A DNA stretch of 64,000 bases. It comes from an uncultured Verrucomicrobiota bacterium. Lineage in GTDB: Bacteria; Verrucomicrobiota; Kiritimatiellia; CAIVKH01. Below are positions 1-9,329 of this stretch, in pieces. The stretch is taken from the NCBI GenBank assembly GCA_937872895.1, contig CALMUP010000019.1:207650-271649 (forward strand). Direction: 5' to 3'. The position numbers and the translations under genes were made by a program. Below the pieces are notes generated by a model. It had not been told where the DNA came from and searched no databases. It was given only the letters and a program-made list of their open reading frames with translations. Every line of letters starts with the position of its first letter. Within the stretch, counting starts at the first letter, position 1.

Positions 1-3000
1 CTTGGATCCGTTGCCGTTGAAGATGCCACCGCCGCTGGTCCCCGCGGTATTGCCGGCAATGGTCGAATAAACGGTGTGGTTGGTTCCGAAGTTTGCGATG
101 GCCCCACCCCACTCGCCGGCAGCATTGCCGGAAAGGGTCGAGGAGATCACGCGCAGCGAGGCATTGCTCTCCACGTAGGCCACGCCGCCGGCCTGGATAG
201 CGGTATTGTCCCGGAAGGTGGCAAAACTCATGGTGAGCGCCCCTTGCACGTACACGCATCCGCCGTTGGTGGCTTCACCGCCGGCCAGGGTGAAGCCCTG
301 AAGGACGAGCGTGCTACCCGGCACAACGCGGAAGTGGCGCATCGGCGCGGGTCCGTTGACCTGGAGCGTCACACGCGGTGTCGGTCCGGAGGCCCGGATA
401 AAACGAAACGACTGATTGGTGAAGAGGATTGCGGTGTTGCCGAACAAGGTGTCGCCGATCTGTGTGAGTTCAACCGTCCGTCCGGCAAGGTTCGTGGAGA
501 AATCGACCGTGGCAGCGGTGTAGTGCATCGCCTCGCGCAGACTGGTTCCGGTGCCGAAGCGGGCATCGCTGGTCACGTCGAACTCGTCGTTGGTGGTGGT
601 GACCAGGGAAGATTCAAACACGGTCAGTTCGAAGGCCCCGGCATCGGGGGCGCCGGCGCTGATGCGGGCATTGCCGCGTTGATCGGTCGTGAAGCCGGCC
701 AGCGCGGAGCCGCGGTTGAAGGCGGGGCTGTTCGGCAAGAGTGCAACGGTCGGGGTCGATCCGCCGTTGGTCAGCGAGAGCCCTTCGACGAGCAGCGCGG
801 CCCCGTTGATCCCCGTGATGTTGCCGTTGATGCCGTTGGTGATACCCGCCGAGTTGCCCGTTCCGAACACGTTGCCGGAACTGGTCGGGGCGAAGACGCC
901 GCTGCCAAAGGTTGCCACGCCGTCGCTGGAGTTCCCGGCAACGATGGAGTTGTCGATCGGCACCACGGTGTCATACAGCCACAAGGTTCCGTTGGGACCG
1001 CTGTTCGCGGTGACCGTGATGTGTTTCAGCGAGTTGGAAATCGCGCCGGTGCCGATCGCGCTGGCCACATTGGCGGAGGTGTTGCTGACAAAGGTCGCGT
1101 TCTCGACAACGAGCAGCGGTGAGCCACCCCATACCTGGATCGCCCCGCCTTCGCCGCCCGCGCTATTGCCGACAAACGTGCACCGGCGAACGGTGAGCGC
1201 GCCGAGGTAGTTCCAGATGCTCCCGCCGTAGTCGGGCGAATAACCGCCGGACAGGGTGAGGTCCTGCAGGGTCAGCGCAGCGCCGGGCTCGATCAGGAAG
1301 TGGCGTTTCTGCGCGGCTGGCGCGACGGCCAGCGTGATCCCCGGCGCATTGGTCGGACCGTTGAGGGTGATGGCATTCGTCACGCGCAGCGCACTCGCGT
1401 CCGAGGCGTTGGTCCACCCGGCGTTCAGGGAGATGGTCTGTCCCGCCAATGCGGGCGCGAAGGTGATGGTCTGCGGCCCGCCAAGCGTCTGTGCATACGC
1501 CAGCGCCTCGCGCAGGCTGGTGCCGGTGCCCTGCTCGGAATCCGCGTTGCCGTCATTCTCGTCGATCGCGGTCGAGACGACGAGCGGATCACGCGGGAAG
1601 ACCTCGAACGCGCCGATGTCCGGGATCGTATGGCGGGCCACGCCGCGTTGATCGGTAGTCAGGCCGGGAATTACCGCGCCTGCCTTGTGCGCGGCGCTGG
1701 CGGCCGTGATTGGGAATGTGGGCGTCGGTCCGCCATAAAGTCCGAATGTGCCAAGGCCGGGATTGGAGAACAGGTTGCTGACGCTACCCGCGAGAAGGGT
1801 GACATCGGCCGCGTCCGCCACGATGGAGTTCCGCAGGAGGTAATTTTTATTCAACCCGCCGATACCGCCCGGATGGTTGCCTCCATTGCCGAAAACCGTG
1901 CAGGCGACGAGTTCGATCTGGCCGCTCGACCAGTTCCAGACCGCCCCGCCCGGATAGTTCCCGGCAACATTGTAGGCGAAGGTGCTGTTGGTCACGGCCA
2001 GCGTGCCGTTGTTTAATATGCCACCGCCGCCCGCCGTCATCCCGCGGTTGGCCACCGTGGAGTTGGAAACGATGGTGGACGAGGCCACCGACAAGGTTCC
2101 GGTATTAAAGATGCCGCCGCCGGCCGCGTCGGCCGTGCTGGAGGCAAAAATGGTCCGCGCTACCCTGCCCGTACCGGCATTCCGAAGTCCCCCGCCCCGG
2201 CCCGCATAGCCACCAGCCAGCACGCTATCCTCGACGACCAACGAACCGTGGTTGTCGATAATACCACCCAAATTCGAGGCTGAAACACGTCCGTTCTGAA
2301 GCCGCACGTTGCGCACAACGAGACTGCCGATGGGGCGTACACTGAACAGGCGCATATCCCCGACAGACCCTCGGGCGATGGTCAGCGCGCCCGTGGTGGT
2401 GTTCTCGATCACAATGTCCCGGTTCACGACGAGGGCGGTGTTGCCGTCCGCGGAGTCGCCGACCTGCTGGAGGCTGATGGTCGCGCCGGCCAGCGCGGGA
2501 GCGAAGCGGATCACCGACGGCCCCGGATAATTATTCGCGGCGGTAAGGGCGTCGCGCAGGGTCACATTAGTCCCGAGCGTGCTGAAGATCAGGTTGGTAT
2601 TAAAGCCGGCCGGGTCGGAGGCGTCGGTCACGATGACCGTGGATGTGGCGGAGAGCGAGGTAAACGAGAAGTTGCTCACGCGCTGGGTCGCGGTCGCGCC
2701 GCCGGTGGCCGCAGTCAGGCCGATCCATGCCTGGTTGGCGAGAACAGCACCCGGAATATCCACGACAAAGTTGGTGGTGAAGGTGGTGTTGGACGTCAGG
2801 TTTGTCATGGTGACATTCAAAACGCCGTTCAAGTAGAGCAGGTCGAACCGGATCGGATTGGTGGAGGCGGGGTTGGCCTCCGGCGTGGGGATGTAGGGGT
2901 TGTTCGTCGTGATGCCCGCCCCGCCGGTGGAAACCTGGATGCCGGGTCCGCCGGGTGCGCCGTTGAAGATGTTGATCATGAAGGCGAAGCTCGGGCTGAT

Positions 3001-5004
3001 GCCCAAGTAACCGAGCCCGCCGCCTCCGCCGCCCTGTGCGGAAGGGCCGGCCGAGGCATTTTGAATGACAAAGGCCACGCCATCAGCTCCGCCACCACTG
3101 GCATTCAGGTACTCGAACGAGGCCTGGAAGGCATTGATATCCTGCTTGAAAAGGTACCAGGCGCTGCGGCTCTGGCCGAAACCGCCATCGGTCAGGGTAA
3201 AAACCTGATTGGTGTATTCCGCGCCGTTGTTTAACTGCCACGAAAACCGGTCATCGGTGGTGCCGTCGGTGATGATCAAAGAGAATAGACGATCGGTGAG
3301 ATTGTACGCATTGAACGCGCGCACCAGGATCTGATACAGCCCGCTGGGCACGGCCGGGTTGCCGGAGAGAAGGCCGACCGGGGTGAAGTTGAGTCCTCCC
3401 GGAATCGGCGTGAGGGGTGCGAAGGACAACGGCAACCCACTATCCGCCGTGAACTGGAAGTTGTTGGACTGGCCGATCAAGAAGATCGTCGATGTCGGCG
3501 AGGTAAAGACCGGCGCGAAGGTGGGAAGCTCATACGAGCCAAGGTCGGGCGCTTCGTAGCGCGGCTGGCCGCGGGCATCGGTGGTCAGACCGGCCACGGC
3601 GAATCCGGCATTCACCGCAGTGCTGCCAATGGGTAGCGCCATGGTTTTTACCGGGCCGCCGTTCGTGGTCAGGACACCGAGCATGACGTTGGTGTTGCCG
3701 ACGAAGTTGGTGCCAGTGGTGGTCATAACACCCGTGAGATTTGCGGGGACAAAACTGCTCGTGTTCGGATCCCACCGGTCGTTTTCGATCACGAGGTTGT
3801 TTTCGAGGGTGTTGACGAACGCGCTACCAACATCCAGTGCGAAGGTTTCCGGCAGGTTCTGGATATTGCGGGCAACGGTACAGTTCACCATCCGCATGGC
3901 CACGCCAAACTGATTATCCACCGCCGACCCGTAGCGCGCACTGTTGCCGGCGAAGGTGATGTTGGTGAGGCCGAGCGTTCCATCGTTGAAGATGGCGCCG
4001 CCACGGCTTAAAGCTCCGCTGGATTGGTTGCCCTCAAAGGTGGAATCGGCAACCGAAAGGGTGCCGCGATTCTGTACCGCACCGCCCCACTGCGCGGTCA
4101 ATACGGTGTTGGATGCAAAACTGCTCGCAAAAATCGCGAGGGTGCCGACATTCAGAACCGCCCCACCTCCCGCATATACGGCTGGCGTTGGAAAATTACC
4201 GACATATTCCACGCGGTTGCCCTTGAATACGGAATGGGTAATGAGCGAAAGGCCGTTGGTGGATTCCGATCCAATGGCCGGTCCGGAAAATTCCGAAATA
4301 TTGCTTTCGAAGGTGCAGTTGGTGACATACATGGATGCCTCAACCGTGCTGAAGAGTGTGCCCGAATTCTGGCCGTTATTGAAACCGAAGAAGGAGTTGC
4401 GGGCAACGAGCCGCCCCCGATTGAACACGGCGGCGCCATAGCCGAGGTCACTGCCGTTGCTGATGAACAAGGACGATGCGACAAACGAGGTCATGGTGAC
4501 CTGGTCGAGGGTCAGGTCGCCTTCATTCCAGAAGCCGGCGCCGTTGTTCGCGACGCCGCCGCGCAGGGTCAGGCGCTCGACCCGCACGGTCGCACCCGCC
4601 GCGACATCAAACAGGCGCAGTAACCCGCTGGGGCGGATGTCCACGCCGCCCGCCGGCGCAACCAGTTCGATGTTCGAGGTGATGCGGAGCGCGGTCGGCC
4701 CGCCGTTGTTGCGCGGCGACCCGTGGGGATCCATCGTCGAAGTGCTCTGGATCAGGCGGATGATCGCACCGTTTAGCGAGGCGTCAAAGACGATGGTGTC
4801 ATCCCCCGGGGTATTGTTCGCGGCCGTGACCGCATCGCGCAGGGTCACCGTCGGACCGAGCGTGCCCACCGTCAGGTTGGTATTGAACCCGGCCGGATCA
4901 TTGGTGCTGTTGACGGTGATGGTGGCGGCGTGACCATTGCCAATCATACCCACGACGCCAAGCAGGAAACATACAGAACGAAGCGCAACCCGGATACGGA
5001 TCAT
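1..5004 (-). CDS. Giant secreted beta-helix repeat protein with central L-type lectin domain (partial, C-terminus beyond window)
   Basis: The minus-strand frame starts at 5004 and stays open to base 1, so at least 1668 residues are encoded and the C-terminus is missing. It opens with a signal peptide (MIRIRVALRSVCFLLGVVGM, then a HAA cleavage region). Four modules begin with an LR(D/E)A motif near residues 55, 816, 1163 and 1489, and each continues with short repeats of the type NSTIxGNxxGxxGGGIxN. That pattern is typical of polymorphic outer-membrane/choice-of-anchor Q proteins forming right-handed beta-helices. Three modules end in a TTDxRGxxR...DxGAFE motif. Residues about 500-585 look like a putative Ig fold. 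Residues about 585-790 resemble a legume-type lectin domain (GGADGVAFVIQN, then a GGGGGGLGYLGI stretch). The family is generally exported and surface-linked; adhesion or polysaccharide binding is inference. It diverges from the gene at 5225. Confidence 0.8.
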   Translation of the reverse strand, partial: MIRIRVALRSVCFLLGVVGMIGNGHAATITVNSTNDPAGFNTNLTVGTLGPTVTLRDAVTAANNTPGDDTIVFDASLNGAIIRLIQSTSTMDPHGSPRNNGGPTALRITSNIELVAPAGGVDIRPSGLLRLFDVAAGATVRVERLTLRGGVANNGAGFWNEGDLTLDQVTMTSFVASSLFISNGSDLGYGAAVFNRGRLVARNSFFGFNNGQNSGTLFSTVEASMYVTNCTFESNISEFSGPAIGSESTNGLSLITHSVFKGNRVEYVGNFPTPAVYAGGGAVLNVGTLAIFASSFASNTVLTAQWGGAVQNRGTLSVADSTFEGNQSSGALSRGGAIFNDGTLGLTNITFAGNSARYGSAVDNQFGVAMRMVNCTVARNIQNLPETFALDVGSAFVNTLENNLVIENDRWDPNTSSFVPANLTGVMTTTGTNFVGNTNVMLGVLTTNGGPVKTMALPIGSTAVNAGFAVAGLTTDARGQPRYEAPDLGSYELPTFAPVFTSPTSTIFLIGQSNNFQFTADSGLPLSFAPLTPIPGGLNFTPVGLLSGNPAVPSGLYQILVRAFNAYNLTDRLFSLIITDGTTDDRFSWQLNNGAEYTNQVFTLTDGGFGQSRSAWYLFKQDINAFQASFEYLNASGGGADGVAFVIQNASAGPSAQGGGGGGLGYLGISPSFAFMINIFNGAPGGPGIQVSTGGAGITTNNPYIPTPEANPASTNPIRFDLLYLNGVLNVTMTNLTSNTTFTTNFVVDIPGAVLANQAWIGLTAATGGATATQRVSNFSFTSLSATSTVIVTDASDPAGFNTNLIFSTLGTNVTLRDALTAANNYPGPSVIRFAPALAGATISLQQVGDSADGNTALVVNRDIVIENTTTGALTIARGSVGDMRLFSVRPIGSLVVRNVRLQNGRVSASNLGGIIDNHGSLVVEDSVLAGGYAGRGGGLRNAGTGRVARTIFASSTADAAGGGIFNTGTLSVASSTIVSNSTVANRGMTAGGGGILNNGTLAVTNSTFAYNVAGNYPGGAVWNWSSGQIELVACTVFGNGGNHPGGIGGLNKNYLLRNSIVADAADVTLLAGSVSNLFSNPGLGTFGLYGGPTPTFPITAASAAHKAGAVIPGLTTDQRGVARHTIPDIGAFEVFPRDPLVVSTAIDENDGNADSEQGTGTSLREALAYAQTLGGPQTITFAPALAGQTISLNAGWTNASDASALRVTNAITLNGPTNAPGITLAVAPAAQKRHFLIEPGAALTLQDLTLSGGYSPDYGGSIWNYLGALTVRRCTFVGNSAGGEGGAIQVWGGSPLLVVENATFVSNTSANVASAIGTGAISNSLKHITVTANSGPNGTLWLYDTVVPIDNSIVAGNSSDGVATFGSGVFAPTSSGNVFGTGNSAGITNGINGNITGINGAALLVEGLSLTNGGSTPTVALLPNSPAFNRGSALAGFTTDQRGNARISAGAPDAGAFELTVFESSLVTTTNDEFDVTSDARFGTGTSLREAMHYTAATVDFSTNLAGRTVELTQIGDTLFGNTAILFTNQSFRFIRASGPTPRVTLQVNGPAPMRHFRVVPGSTLVLQGFTLAGGEATNGGCVYVQGALTMSFATFRDNTAIQAGGVAYVESNASLRVISSTLSGNAAGEWGGAIANFGTNHTVYSTIAGNTAGTSGGGIFNGNGSK

Positions 5005-5224
5005 ACCAGAACCCCCACGATGACGGACACTGATTAAACAACGGCCCGCACACCGGCGTGCCTTTTAAAAGGTAGGCGAATATCCATCCGCCATCGAACT
5101 GTCAATTTCAAACGATGATGCATCCAACCTCTACCGCGGCTGCCGGGACAACCCTTCGTGGATGATGATTTCCTGGTTTCACACCCCCGCCTTTCGGGGT
5201 AGGATACCGCAACCGCAGGGCGTT
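5005..5224. promoter_or_regulatory. Divergent intergenic region between two secreted-protein genes
   Basis: This 220-base gap separates two outward-reading genes and must carry both promoters. The only clear structure is a perfect 12-base palindrome, CCTTTTAAAAGG, at 5061-5072. I see no convincing -35/-10 pair for either side. Confidence 0.3.
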
Positions 5225-8131
5225 ATGGGTTTCTGTCGTTTCCTACTCATGGTGATGGCTGTTACGGGATTGCTTCCCGTCGCGGCTACGACCCGGCTTT
5301 ATGTGAGCGAATATGCGACCGGCAACCTGCGGGCGTTTGATCCGGCCACCGGCGTCTCGAACGCCTTGCCCCCCCACTACACGCCGGTTGGCGGGAATGC
5401 CAGCGGGGCGGACGGCATGGTGACCGATGCGCAGGGACGGCTCTATGTGAACCGCGGTGACGGCACGGTCTACCGGCGTAGTCTCGACGGGATCTCGTTC
5501 ACCGTATTTGCCGACCTCAACGTGGATTACCTGCTCGACCTGACCCGCAACGACACCCACCTGTTCGCCGCCCAGTTCGGCGAAAACGTGATCCACCGCA
5601 TCACCCTTGCCGATGCCACGACCTCGACCATCCCCGGGCCTCCAGGAACCGATCGCTTCGACGGCGTGCGTATCGGACCCGACGGACGCCTTTACGCGGT
5701 GGAATCCGCCGACGGCGGCATCTACGCCTACGATCTTACCAACGCCACCTGGTCCACCTTCCTCGCCCCCGACAACGCCGGCGATGCGTCGCAGCTCGCC
5801 TTCGGTTCCGATGGCCGCGTGTTCCTCAGTCGCACCATCGGTGGCCAGGCCCGCATCAATGCGTACGAACTGAACACGCCCGGCCTGTATGCCTCGGGAT
5901 TGAATGCGGGCTCCGCCATCCTGATCGGCTCGTTCGGCAACACCACCGCCACCGGCATCCGCATCGGTCCGGACAACCGGCTGTACGCGAATGCCTTCGG
6001 CGCCGGGCAGGTGTGGCGTTCGAACGCGGGCATCACCGCGATGGAAGGATCGCCCTTCCTCACCGGCCTGAACGAGCCGGGTTCCCTGTACTTCGAGACC
6101 ACCGAGGCACCGCCACGCACCGTGTTGATCGATTTCGGCATCACCAACCACCCCGCCCCGTCGCCGGATCAGAACGGACGCTTCTGGAACAACCTCGCCA
6201 CCGACCTGGCCACCGCACCCACGTCCACCGTAGGCAACCTTGTCACGACCACCAACGGCACGTCCGGCATCTCCGTTTCCGTCATCGGGTTCGGGGCCGG
6301 TGCGAACACCAACGGGACCACAAACCCCGCGCCCGCCCTCGGCTCCCTCGCCGCCACCAACGCCACCCGCGACAGCTTCTTCGTCGCCACCGGCACCACC
6401 GCCCGCGTGGTGTTCTCCGGACTGGCCACCAACCGCCTGTACCGGCTGGAATGCTTCGGGTCCCGCGATGCCGCCGATGTGCGCGTCACCCTGTATGCCG
6501 CACACGGATTCACCACCACCTCGGCCACCCTGCAAACCTCGGGCGCGAATATCGGAGCGCCGCCCCTCACGAACGCCAACCGCTCCGCCCTGGCCGTGCT
6601 CGACACCGTGCGCGCCACCGCCAGCGGCGTGGTCACGTTGTCGGTCAGCGTGGCTGCCGGCCCCTTTGGCTACCTCGGCGCGCTGCACCTGACCGAACTG
6701 TCGGAAATCGCAACAACGAACGAACCGCCGAACGCCACCGACGTCTTCTGGGTCGGGGCTCCGGTGGCGGGCGAAGCCCTCGCGGCGTACTTCACCTACA
6801 GTGACACCGAGGGCGATCCCGAAGCTGGCAGTATCATCGAGTGGCAGGTCGATGTCCCGCCGTTCACCAACACCTTCCTCGCGCTGAACCAGACCAACCG
6901 CTCGTTCGTCGTACCGGACCAGGCCGGCGCATTCATCCGCGTCGCCGTCCAGCCGCGCGCGGCATCCGGATCGACCAACGGCACCTGGGTATTATCCGAC
7001 TGGCGCGGCCCGATCACACCGTCCAACAGCCTCGCCGTGTTCCATGTCGGCAACAGCTTCACCCGCTGGGGGCATATCCCGCTCCAACTCCAGAACCTCG
7101 CCACCGACGCCGGATTTTCCCACACCTTCGGCGAACAACTCGCCGACGGCCAGGGCCTCGGGTACCACTGGACCAACGGCCTCGCCGGTGGCGTGTTGAC
7201 CCGCGGCACACCGTCACGCCTGGAACTGGCCACCGGTGGTTGGGACTGGCTGGTCCTCCAGCCGATGAGCCGCGAATGGCAACCGGCGAACCTTCCCGCG
7301 TTGCTCGATTTCGCCGCACGCTTCGCCGCGCTCGCCGCATCGAACAACACCCGCGTCGCGTTGTACCAGTATTGGAATTACCTCGACGAGGGCGCGACCG
7401 AGCAGGATGCGATCAACGCGGCGTTCGAGACGGTGCGCACCGCGTTGGCCTCGATCGGGATCGATGCGGTGATCATCCCCGCGGGCATCGCCTTCTCCAA
7501 CGCGGTCGCGGCGATCCCGTCGCTCGAACGCCCCGAACTCTACCAGGACAACCTGCACCCGACCGATGCCGGCTATTACCTCGGCGCCCTCACCCACTTC
7601 GCTACCCTGTACCGCCAATCACCGGTCAGCCTCACCAACGGGGCGATCTCCGCCGATGTGAACCTCGACACTCCGGTCGTGATCGACCCGACCCTCGCCG
7701 CCTCGTTGCAGCGGGTTGCCTGGGACAGTGCACGGTACCATCCAGCCTCCGGGGTGACCCGCGGCCGTTTCGATCTTTGGGCCGCCTCGCTGCCCGTCGG
7801 TCAACGCGATTGGTTCGATGATCCATACACCAACGGCCTGCTCAACCTGGTGCGGTGGGCCTATGGCATGTCTCCGCTGGCCCCGGATGAACCCGGACGC
7901 CACCTGCACATCGGCACCGATGGGAACGATCCGGTCATTCGCTACGAGATCGGCGCCGACGCCGAGGATGCCGGCATCCGGATCACGGAACAAACGACCA
8001 CCAACCTCGTGGCGTGGACGGATGGCATCCCGGACGGCATGGCCGTGCTGCGGTCGAACCAACAGGTGCGGATCAGCGGAGCCGGCAACCACGACCTCGA
8101 GGCGGTGCGCCTGCGCATCCAGCACCCGTAG
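5225..8131 (+). CDS. Secreted beta-propeller / SGNH-hydrolase fusion protein
   Basis: The likely start is the ATG at 5225 (MGFCRFLLMVMAVTGLLPVA, a good signal peptide) rather than the upstream in-frame ATG at 5162, giving 968 residues. Residues about 25-310 form an SMP-30/NHL-like propeller with repeats such as DGRLYAVESADGGIYAYD. A middle region (about 320-590) contains choice-of-anchor-like and Ig-like beta domains. From about 600 an SGNH-type esterase/lipase-like domain begins: HVGNSF (Gly-Asn-Ser at about 608-610) and DNLHPTDAGYY, whose Asp775 and His778 would complete the catalytic set. The C-terminus resembles a fragment scoring domain seen in large secreted proteins (RITEQTTTNLVAWTDG). 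SGNH domains often deacetylate or de-esterify polysaccharides; the substrate is unknown. Confidence 0.75.
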   Translation: MGFCRFLLMVMAVTGLLPVAATTRLYVSEYATGNLRAFDPATGVSNALPPHYTPVGGNASGADGMVTDAQGRLYVNRGDGTVYRRSLDGISFTVFADLNVDYLLDLTRNDTHLFAAQFGENVIHRITLADATTSTIPGPPGTDRFDGVRIGPDGRLYAVESADGGIYAYDLTNATWSTFLAPDNAGDASQLAFGSDGRVFLSRTIGGQARINAYELNTPGLYASGLNAGSAILIGSFGNTTATGIRIGPDNRLYANAFGAGQVWRSNAGITAMEGSPFLTGLNEPGSLYFETTEAPPRTVLIDFGITNHPAPSPDQNGRFWNNLATDLATAPTSTVGNLVTTTNGTSGISVSVIGFGAGANTNGTTNPAPALGSLAATNATRDSFFVATGTTARVVFSGLATNRLYRLECFGSRDAADVRVTLYAAHGFTTTSATLQTSGANIGAPPLTNANRSALAVLDTVRATASGVVTLSVSVAAGPFGYLGALHLTELSEIATTNEPPNATDVFWVGAPVAGEALAAYFTYSDTEGDPEAGSIIEWQVDVPPFTNTFLALNQTNRSFVVPDQAGAFIRVAVQPRAASGSTNGTWVLSDWRGPITPSNSLAVFHVGNSFTRWGHIPLQLQNLATDAGFSHTFGEQLADGQGLGYHWTNGLAGGVLTRGTPSRLELATGGWDWLVLQPMSREWQPANLPALLDFAARFAALAASNNTRVALYQYWNYLDEGATEQDAINAAFETVRTALASIGIDAVIIPAGIAFSNAVAAIPSLERPELYQDNLHPTDAGYYLGALTHFATLYRQSPVSLTNGAISADVNLDTPVVIDPTLAASLQRVAWDSARYHPASGVTRGRFDLWAASLPVGQRDWFDDPYTNGLLNLVRWAYGMSPLAPDEPGRHLHIGTDGNDPVIRYEIGADAEDAGIRITEQTTTNLVAWTDGIPDGMAVLRSNQQVRISGAGNHDLEAVRLRIQHP

Positions 8132-8155
8132 CGCTGGGCGGGATTGAGCTACGCA

Positions 8156-9208
8156 TCAGGGGCGCGCAGCGGGACGTCCGCCACCGGCCGCCATCATCGC
8201 CTCGCGGCCGGACTGACAGCAGTTCGGCGGGCAGACGTCGTGGTTGGGTCCGCGGTCGCCGAGGGCGCGTTTGGGCAGGGACGGGTCCATGCGTTCGCGC
8301 ATCAGCTCGACCACCATCTGCACAAAGCGCGGATGCACACCCGGTGTCGCGGCCCGCGCCATGGGCATGCCCAGCTCGTCGCAGAGATCCTTCGCCTCGT
8401 GGTCGAGGTCGTAGAGGACCTCCATATGGTCGGAGATGAACCCGATCGGCTGGATGACCAGGCCGGGAACGCCCTGTTCGTGCAGGGTGCGGATGTGGTC
8501 GCCGATGTCCGGCTCGAGCCACGGCTGGTGGGGTGGGCCGCTGCGGCTCTGGAAGACGAGTTTCCAGTTCGCGATCCCCGCTTCGCGCGCGGTGAGTTCG
8601 CAGGCGGTGCGCAACTGGATCTCGTAGTTCGAGCGCTCGGCCATGGCCATCGGGATGCTGTGGGCGGTGAAGGCGGTGTGGGCGCCGTCGCGCGCGGCGG
8701 GGGGCAGGGCGGCGAGGGCTTCGCGCCACCGCTCGGCCGAGACGGCGATGAAGTCCGGATGGTTGTAGTACACGCGGATCTTGTCGAATGCGGGGGCGTC
8801 GGGACCGACCACCTCGCAGGCGCGCAGGATGTCCTCACGGTACTGGCGGCAGCCGCTGTAACAACTGAAGCCGGAGGTCACAAAGGTCAGGAATTTCTTC
8901 ACGCCGCGCTCCTGCATGGTGCGGACCACATCGGTGACGAACGGCTTCCAGTTGCGGTTGCCGAGATGGACCGGGATGGTGATGCCGTGGCGGGCGAGTT
9001 CCGCCTCGATCGCCGCCTTCAATGCCTCGTTCTGCCGGTTGATCGGGCTGACCCCGCCGAAGAGTTCGTAATGGTGGGCGACTTCGCGCTTGCGCTCGTC
9101 AGGGACGTTTTTCCCGCGCAACACATTGTCGAGGAACGGCATGACGTCGTCCATGCCTTCGGGCCCGCCGAAGGACATGATCAGGATGGCATCGTAGGAA
9201 TTGTTCAT
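8156..9208 (-). CDS. hemH: Ferrochelatase
   Basis: The enzyme inserts ferrous iron into a porphyrin in the last steps of heme synthesis. Translation is placed at the ATG at 9208 (MNNSYDAILIMSFGGPEG), because the frame upstream overlaps the divergent sppA gene and shows no family similarity; this gives 350 residues, a normal length. Family features are GGVSPINRQN, YSGCRQYRED, the metal-site histidine in AHSIPMAMAER, the glutamate region of FQSRSGPPHQPW, and IGFISDHMEVLYDLDHEA. The C-terminus has a cysteine-rich tail (CPPNCCQSGRE). Such tails bind a [2Fe-2S] cluster in some ferrochelatases; here that is inference. Whether the substrate is protoporphyrin or coproporphyrin cannot be told. HemA and HemC/D homologues lie 17 kb away. 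Confidence 0.92.
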   Translation of the reverse strand: MNNSYDAILIMSFGGPEGMDDVMPFLDNVLRGKNVPDERKREVAHHYELFGGVSPINRQNEALKAAIEAELARHGITIPVHLGNRNWKPFVTDVVRTMQERGVKKFLTFVTSGFSCYSGCRQYREDILRACEVVGPDAPAFDKIRVYYNHPDFIAVSAERWREALAALPPAARDGAHTAFTAHSIPMAMAERSNYEIQLRTACELTAREAGIANWKLVFQSRSGPPHQPWLEPDIGDHIRTLHEQGVPGLVIQPIGFISDHMEVLYDLDHEAKDLCDELGMPMARAATPGVHPRFVQMVVELMRERMDPSLPKRALGDRGPNHDVCPPNCCQSGREAMMAAGGGRPAARP

Positions 9209-9329
9209 GCTCCCAGTATCCGCCATGCCGGACGGACTTTCAACCGCCAAGCACAAGCCGGAGCGGCAAGCCCCGGGCCCGCATCGCTGCCGAACTTGAT
9301 TCCCGGCAGGCTCCGTGTAGGGTAGCGCC

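Noticed and set aside
76..4933. Long plus-strand frames across 1-5 kb
   Set aside because: They are shadows of the giant minus-strand gene; their translations are low-complexity Arg/Ala/Pro or Val/Pro runs without domains.
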